Both the position numbers and the translations under genes were made by a program. From the NCBI GenBank assembly GCA_009668225.1, contig WJYK01000011.1:62001-126000 (forward strand): a stretch of 64,000 nucleotides of DNA, written 5' to 3'. The stretch comes from Enterobacteriaceae bacterium RIT693 (GTDB lineage Bacteria; Pseudomonadota; Gammaproteobacteria; Enterobacterales; Enterobacteriaceae). Shown piece by piece: positions 61,406 to 64,000 of the stretch. The notes under the pieces were generated by a model. It was given only the letters and a program-made list of their open reading frames with translations. It searched no databases and was not told the origin of the DNA. Positions within the stretch are counted from its first letter, which is position 1. Each line of letters starts with the position of its first letter.

Positions 61406-62982
61406 TGAAAAAACGGCGTGTGGTGATTGGCGTGCTGGGCACGGTGCTGGATAAACGCGGCAAGCGGGCAAATCGTTTCCATAAATGGCGACCAACGGTT
61501 GGCCTTTGCCAGCAGCCGGACTTCCCCGTTGACCGGCTCGAGCTGCTTTATCAGCCGAGAGATTCCGGCATGACGGAGCAGTTATCAGACGATATCGCGC
61601 GTGTTTCGCCCGATACGGAGGTACGCAGGCATCAGGTCACAATCAAAGATCCGTGGGACTTTGAAGAGGTGTACGCCGCCTTTCTTGATTTTGCTACCCG
61701 GTACGATTTCGATACCGAAAATGAAGAGTATTTGGTGCATATCACCACCGGAACGCATGTCGCACAAATTTGCTGGTTTCTCTTAACGGAGGCGCGCTAC
61801 CTCCCCGCCAGCTTGCTGCAAACCAGCCCGGCCCAGAAAGGCACCCCAGAAGAAGGCTCTCCCGCAGGAACTTACTCGGTTATCGACCTCGATTTAAGTC
61901 GCTATACCACCTTAACCAGTCGCTTTCAGCGCGAGCAGCAACGGTCCATTTCTTTCCTGAAAGCGGGCATCGACACGCGAAATGCCACCTTTAACCAGCT
62001 TATCGATCGCATTGAGCGGGTTGCGCTCCGATCCGCGGCCCCCATGTTACTTACCGGCCCTACCGGGGCGGGCAAATCTTTCCTGGCAAAACGCATTTAC
62101 CAGCTCAAGCAAGCTCGCCACCAGGTTGGCGGCAAGTTTGTGGCGGTAAACTGCGCCACGCTGCGGGGTGATAACGCGATGTCCACGCTATTCGGGCACG
62201 TCAAAGGGGCGTTCACCGGCGCGTTGACGGCACGTACAGGGCTATTACGTGAGGCCGACGGGGGCGTACTGTTTTTGGACGAAATCGCCGAGCTGGGGCT
62301 GGACGAACAAGCCATGCTGCTTAAAGCTATCGAAGAAAAAACGTTTTTTCCGTTTGGCTCCGATAAAGAGGTACAGAGCGATTTCCAGCTAATTGCAGGC
62401 ACCCACCGGGATATGCGCCAGTGGGTTGCGGCGGGCCACTTTCGCGAAGATCTCTATGCCAGGATTAATATGTGGAGTTTTGCCCTGCCAAGTCTGGCGC
62501 AGCGGCGGGAAGACATTGCGCCCAACGTAGAGTACGAACTGCAACGCTTCTCTACCGAAGCACAAACGCAGATACGTTTTGATAAAGAGGCCAGGGACCA
62601 TTATCTGAATTTTGCCTGTTCTGCACAGGCACAATGGCGCGGTAACTTCCGCGAGCTCAGCTCATCCGTATCACGTATGGCGACCCTGTCCGAGCAAGGG
62701 CGGATCGCGCTGGACACTGTGCAAGAAGAGATCTCGCAGCTTAAAGAGAGCTGGCAAATCGCCTCTCCCGAAACAACGCTCAATCTAGATATAGACTTGT
62801 TCGATAGGCGCCAACTTGAAACCGTGCTGGAGGTTTGCCGCCGCACCCAGTCGCTTTCCGAGGCCGGACGCGAACTCTTTGCCGTCTCGCGGTTGAAAAA
62901 GGCAAACCCTAATGATGCTGACCGCCTGCGTAAATATCTGGCGCGTTTTAACCTGAGCTGGGAGAGCGTCCACGACGGCTAA
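61405..62982 (+). CDS. rtcR: Sigma-54-dependent activator RtcR
   Basis: This 525-residue bacterial enhancer-binding protein controls RNA-repair genes. The N-terminal CARF-type sensor (about 1-180; DPWDFEEVYAAFLDF-like region, ITTGTHVAQICWFLLTEARYLPA) is followed by the AAA+ domain: Walker A TGPTGAGKS, sigma-54 contact loop GAFTGAL, Walker B GVLFLDEIAELG. A C-terminal helix-turn-helix lies near 465-510. Work on Salmonella RtcR indicates activation by RNA fragments with 2',3'-cyclic phosphates, such as damaged tRNA. Divergent from the slipin operon. Confidence 0.95.
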   Translation: MKKRRVVIGVLGTVLDKRGKRANRFHKWRPTVGLCQQPDFPVDRLELLYQPRDSGMTEQLSDDIARVSPDTEVRRHQVTIKDPWDFEEVYAAFLDFATRYDFDTENEEYLVHITTGTHVAQICWFLLTEARYLPASLLQTSPAQKGTPEEGSPAGTYSVIDLDLSRYTTLTSRFQREQQRSISFLKAGIDTRNATFNQLIDRIERVALRSAAPMLLTGPTGAGKSFLAKRIYQLKQARHQVGGKFVAVNCATLRGDNAMSTLFGHVKGAFTGALTARTGLLREADGGVLFLDEIAELGLDEQAMLLKAIEEKTFFPFGSDKEVQSDFQLIAGTHRDMRQWVAAGHFREDLYARINMWSFALPSLAQRREDIAPNVEYELQRFSTEAQTQIRFDKEARDHYLNFACSAQAQWRGNFRELSSSVSRMATLSEQGRIALDTVQEEISQLKESWQIASPETTLNLDIDLFDRRQLETVLEVCRRTQSLSEAGRELFAVSRLKKANPNDADRLRKYLARFNLSWESVHDG

Positions 62983-63032
62983 AGCGCATAATTTGTTTGA
63001 ATAATCTTCCTTGCCGCGATAAACAATACCCA

Positions 63033-63054
63033 GGGCCAGGCTCGATCCTGGCCC
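63033..63054. terminator. Hairpin between rtcR and the PanS-like gene
   Basis: A perfect 8-bp stem GGGCCAGG/CCTGGCCC with a 6-base loop, 50 bases after the rtcR stop. No T-run follows on the plus strand, so its role is uncertain. Confidence 0.45.
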
Positions 63055-63151
63055 GCAATAATAAGCCAACACAACACAAACGCCGATTCGTTCATGGCCT
63101 ACCACCGCATAGTGGCCAGTCTGGCGACGAGGCATTCGCAAGGAAAATAAC

Positions 63152-64000
63152 ATGTTCGCCACTCTAACCCGGCTGTTCCCGCTCTGGGCACTGCTGCTCT
63201 CCGTCGCTGCGTATTATACCCCCTCAACCTTTACGCCGATTGGCCCGTGGGTCAGCACGCTGCTGATGCTCATTATGTTTGGTATGGGCGTGCATCTTCG
63301 GATTGAAGACTTTAAACGCGTGCTGTCGCGCCCGGCTCCGGTGGCCGCAGGTATTTTTCTGCATTACCTGGTGATGCCGCTGGCGGCGTGGCTGCTGGCG
63401 ATGCTATTCCATATGCCGCCCGACCTTTCAGCCGGGATGGTGCTGGTCGGCAGCGTAGCCAGCGGCACGGCGTCCAACGTCATGATTTACCTGGCCAAAG
63501 GCGACGTTGCGCTCTCCGTAACGATCTCTTCGGTCTCCACGCTGGTCGGCGTTTTTGCCACACCGCTGCTAACCCGTCTCTATGTAGATGCCGACATTAA
63601 AGTCGATGTGATGGGCATGCTGGTCAGCATTCTGCAAATCGTCATCATCCCGATTGGCCTTGGCCTGATTGTGCATCACCTTTTCCCACGCGTGGTGAAG
63701 CGGGTGGAACCGTGGCTGCCCGCGTTTTCCATGCTCTGCATTCTCGCCATCATTAGTGCGGTTGTGGCAGGTTCGGCGTCACACATCGCCTCCGTTGGCC
63801 TGGTGGTGATTGTCGCGGTAATTCTGCATAACACTATTGGCCTGCTCGGCGGCTACTGGGGCGGACGCCTGTTTGGGTTTGACGAGTCCACCTGCCGGAC
63901 GCTGGCTATCGAAGTGGGGATGCAGAACTCAGGTCTTGCGGCCACGCTGGGAAAAATCTACTTCTCCCCGCTCGCTGCTCTACCTGGCGCATTGTTCTCC
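63152..64000 (+). CDS. Bile acid:sodium symporter family transporter, PanS-like (partial, window edge)
   Basis: The frame runs from ATG 63152 (AAGGAAAATAAC upstream) through 283 codons without a stop to the window end. About eight hydrophobic segments are seen. Family motifs include [38 protein letters not shown] and [14 protein letters not shown], typical of the YocS/PanS group of the BASS family. Salmonella PanS moves pantoate/ketopantoate with sodium; other members carry bile acids or pyruvate. Substrate not decided here. Confidence 0.88.
   Translation, partial: MFATLTRLFPLWALLLSVAAYYTPSTFTPIGPWVSTLLMLIMFGMGVHLRIEDFKRVLSRPAPVAAGIFLHYLVMPLAAWLLAMLFHMPPDLSAGMVLVGSVASGTASNVMIYLAKGDVALSVTISSVSTLVGVFATPLLTRLYVDADIKVDVMGMLVSILQIVIIPIGLGLIVHHLFPRVVKRVEPWLPAFSMLCILAIISAVVAGSASHIASVGLVVIVAVILHNTIGLLGGYWGGRLFGFDESTCRTLAIEVGMQNSGLAATLGKIYFSPLAALPGALFS

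Overview
The window is a chromosomal segment from a member of the Enterobacteriaceae. Gene content and order follow the E. coli K-12 region that runs from acs to lysC: acs-yjcH-actP, yjcE, ghxP, soxR/soxS, pdeC, yjcB, ssb/uvrA, yjbR, aphA, tyrB, alr, dnaB, qorA, dusA, zur, yjbJ, dinF-lexA, dgkA/plsB, ubiCA, the mal genes, psiE, yjbEFGH, pgi and lysC. Protein matches are close enough to rule out a distant gammaproteobacterium. The accessory genes (dat-ddc, a cidAB-type pair with its LysR gene, a bactofilin, a slipin-type rtc cluster) point to an Enterobacter/Cedecea/Klebsiella-like genus rather than Escherichia. Genus cannot be fixed from sequence reading alone. pspG, yjbQ and xylE, which E. 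coli carries in this region, are not seen.

Region by region. 1-2.6 kb: end of acs, then the acetate transport pair yjcH-actP, with a composite palindromic repeat between them. 2.7-4.8 kb: a holin-like CidA/CidB pair with a divergent LysR regulator. 4.8-9.3 kb: antiporter yjcE, purine permease ghxP with PurR-like boxes, a glutathione S-transferase and the small RNA gene sraL. 9.3-12.5 kb: soxR/soxS with an intact SoxR operator, phosphodiesterase pdeC, and yjcB. 12.5-20.5 kb is the first accessory block: two translationally coupled substrate-binding proteins behind a ModE-like palindrome, the dat-ddc 1,3-diaminopropane pathway, an NmrA-like/LysR pair and an AT-rich bactofilin gene. 20.6-31.8 kb: ssb/uvrA through dusA. 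31.9-34.8 kb: an outer-membrane TraF-like barrel, a cupin, zur and yjbJ. 35-41.5 kb: dinF-lexA, dgkA, plsB and ubiCA. 41.7-49.5 kb: the divergent maltose operons malK-lamB-malM and malEFG with a MalT/CRP control region. 49.6-57.8 kb: psiE, the yjbEFGH exopolysaccharide operon, pgi, and lysC behind a lysine riboswitch.

57.8-63 kb is the second accessory block, an RNA-repair locus. A slipin gene, rtcB (RNA ligase) and a polymerase-beta-type nucleotidyltransferase (RlaP family) form a tight operon. It faces away from rtcR, which encodes a CARF-domain sigma-54 activator. Between them are a well-formed sigma-54 promoter and about 260 nt of heavily structured, apparently non-coding leader. That leader includes a hairpin with a tRNA T-loop signature. 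RtcA and Ro60/Rsr are absent, so this arrangement differs from both the E. coli rtcBA and the Salmonella rsr-yrlBA-rtcBA layouts. I consider it the most interesting part of the window. The window ends inside a PanS/bile-acid-symporter-family gene.

No rRNA, canonical tRNA, IS transposase, prophage or CRISPR array was found. Several short repeat elements (the CCCTCTCCCC hairpin family and a TTGCAGG/CCTGCA-bounded palindromic element) sit in intergenic regions.
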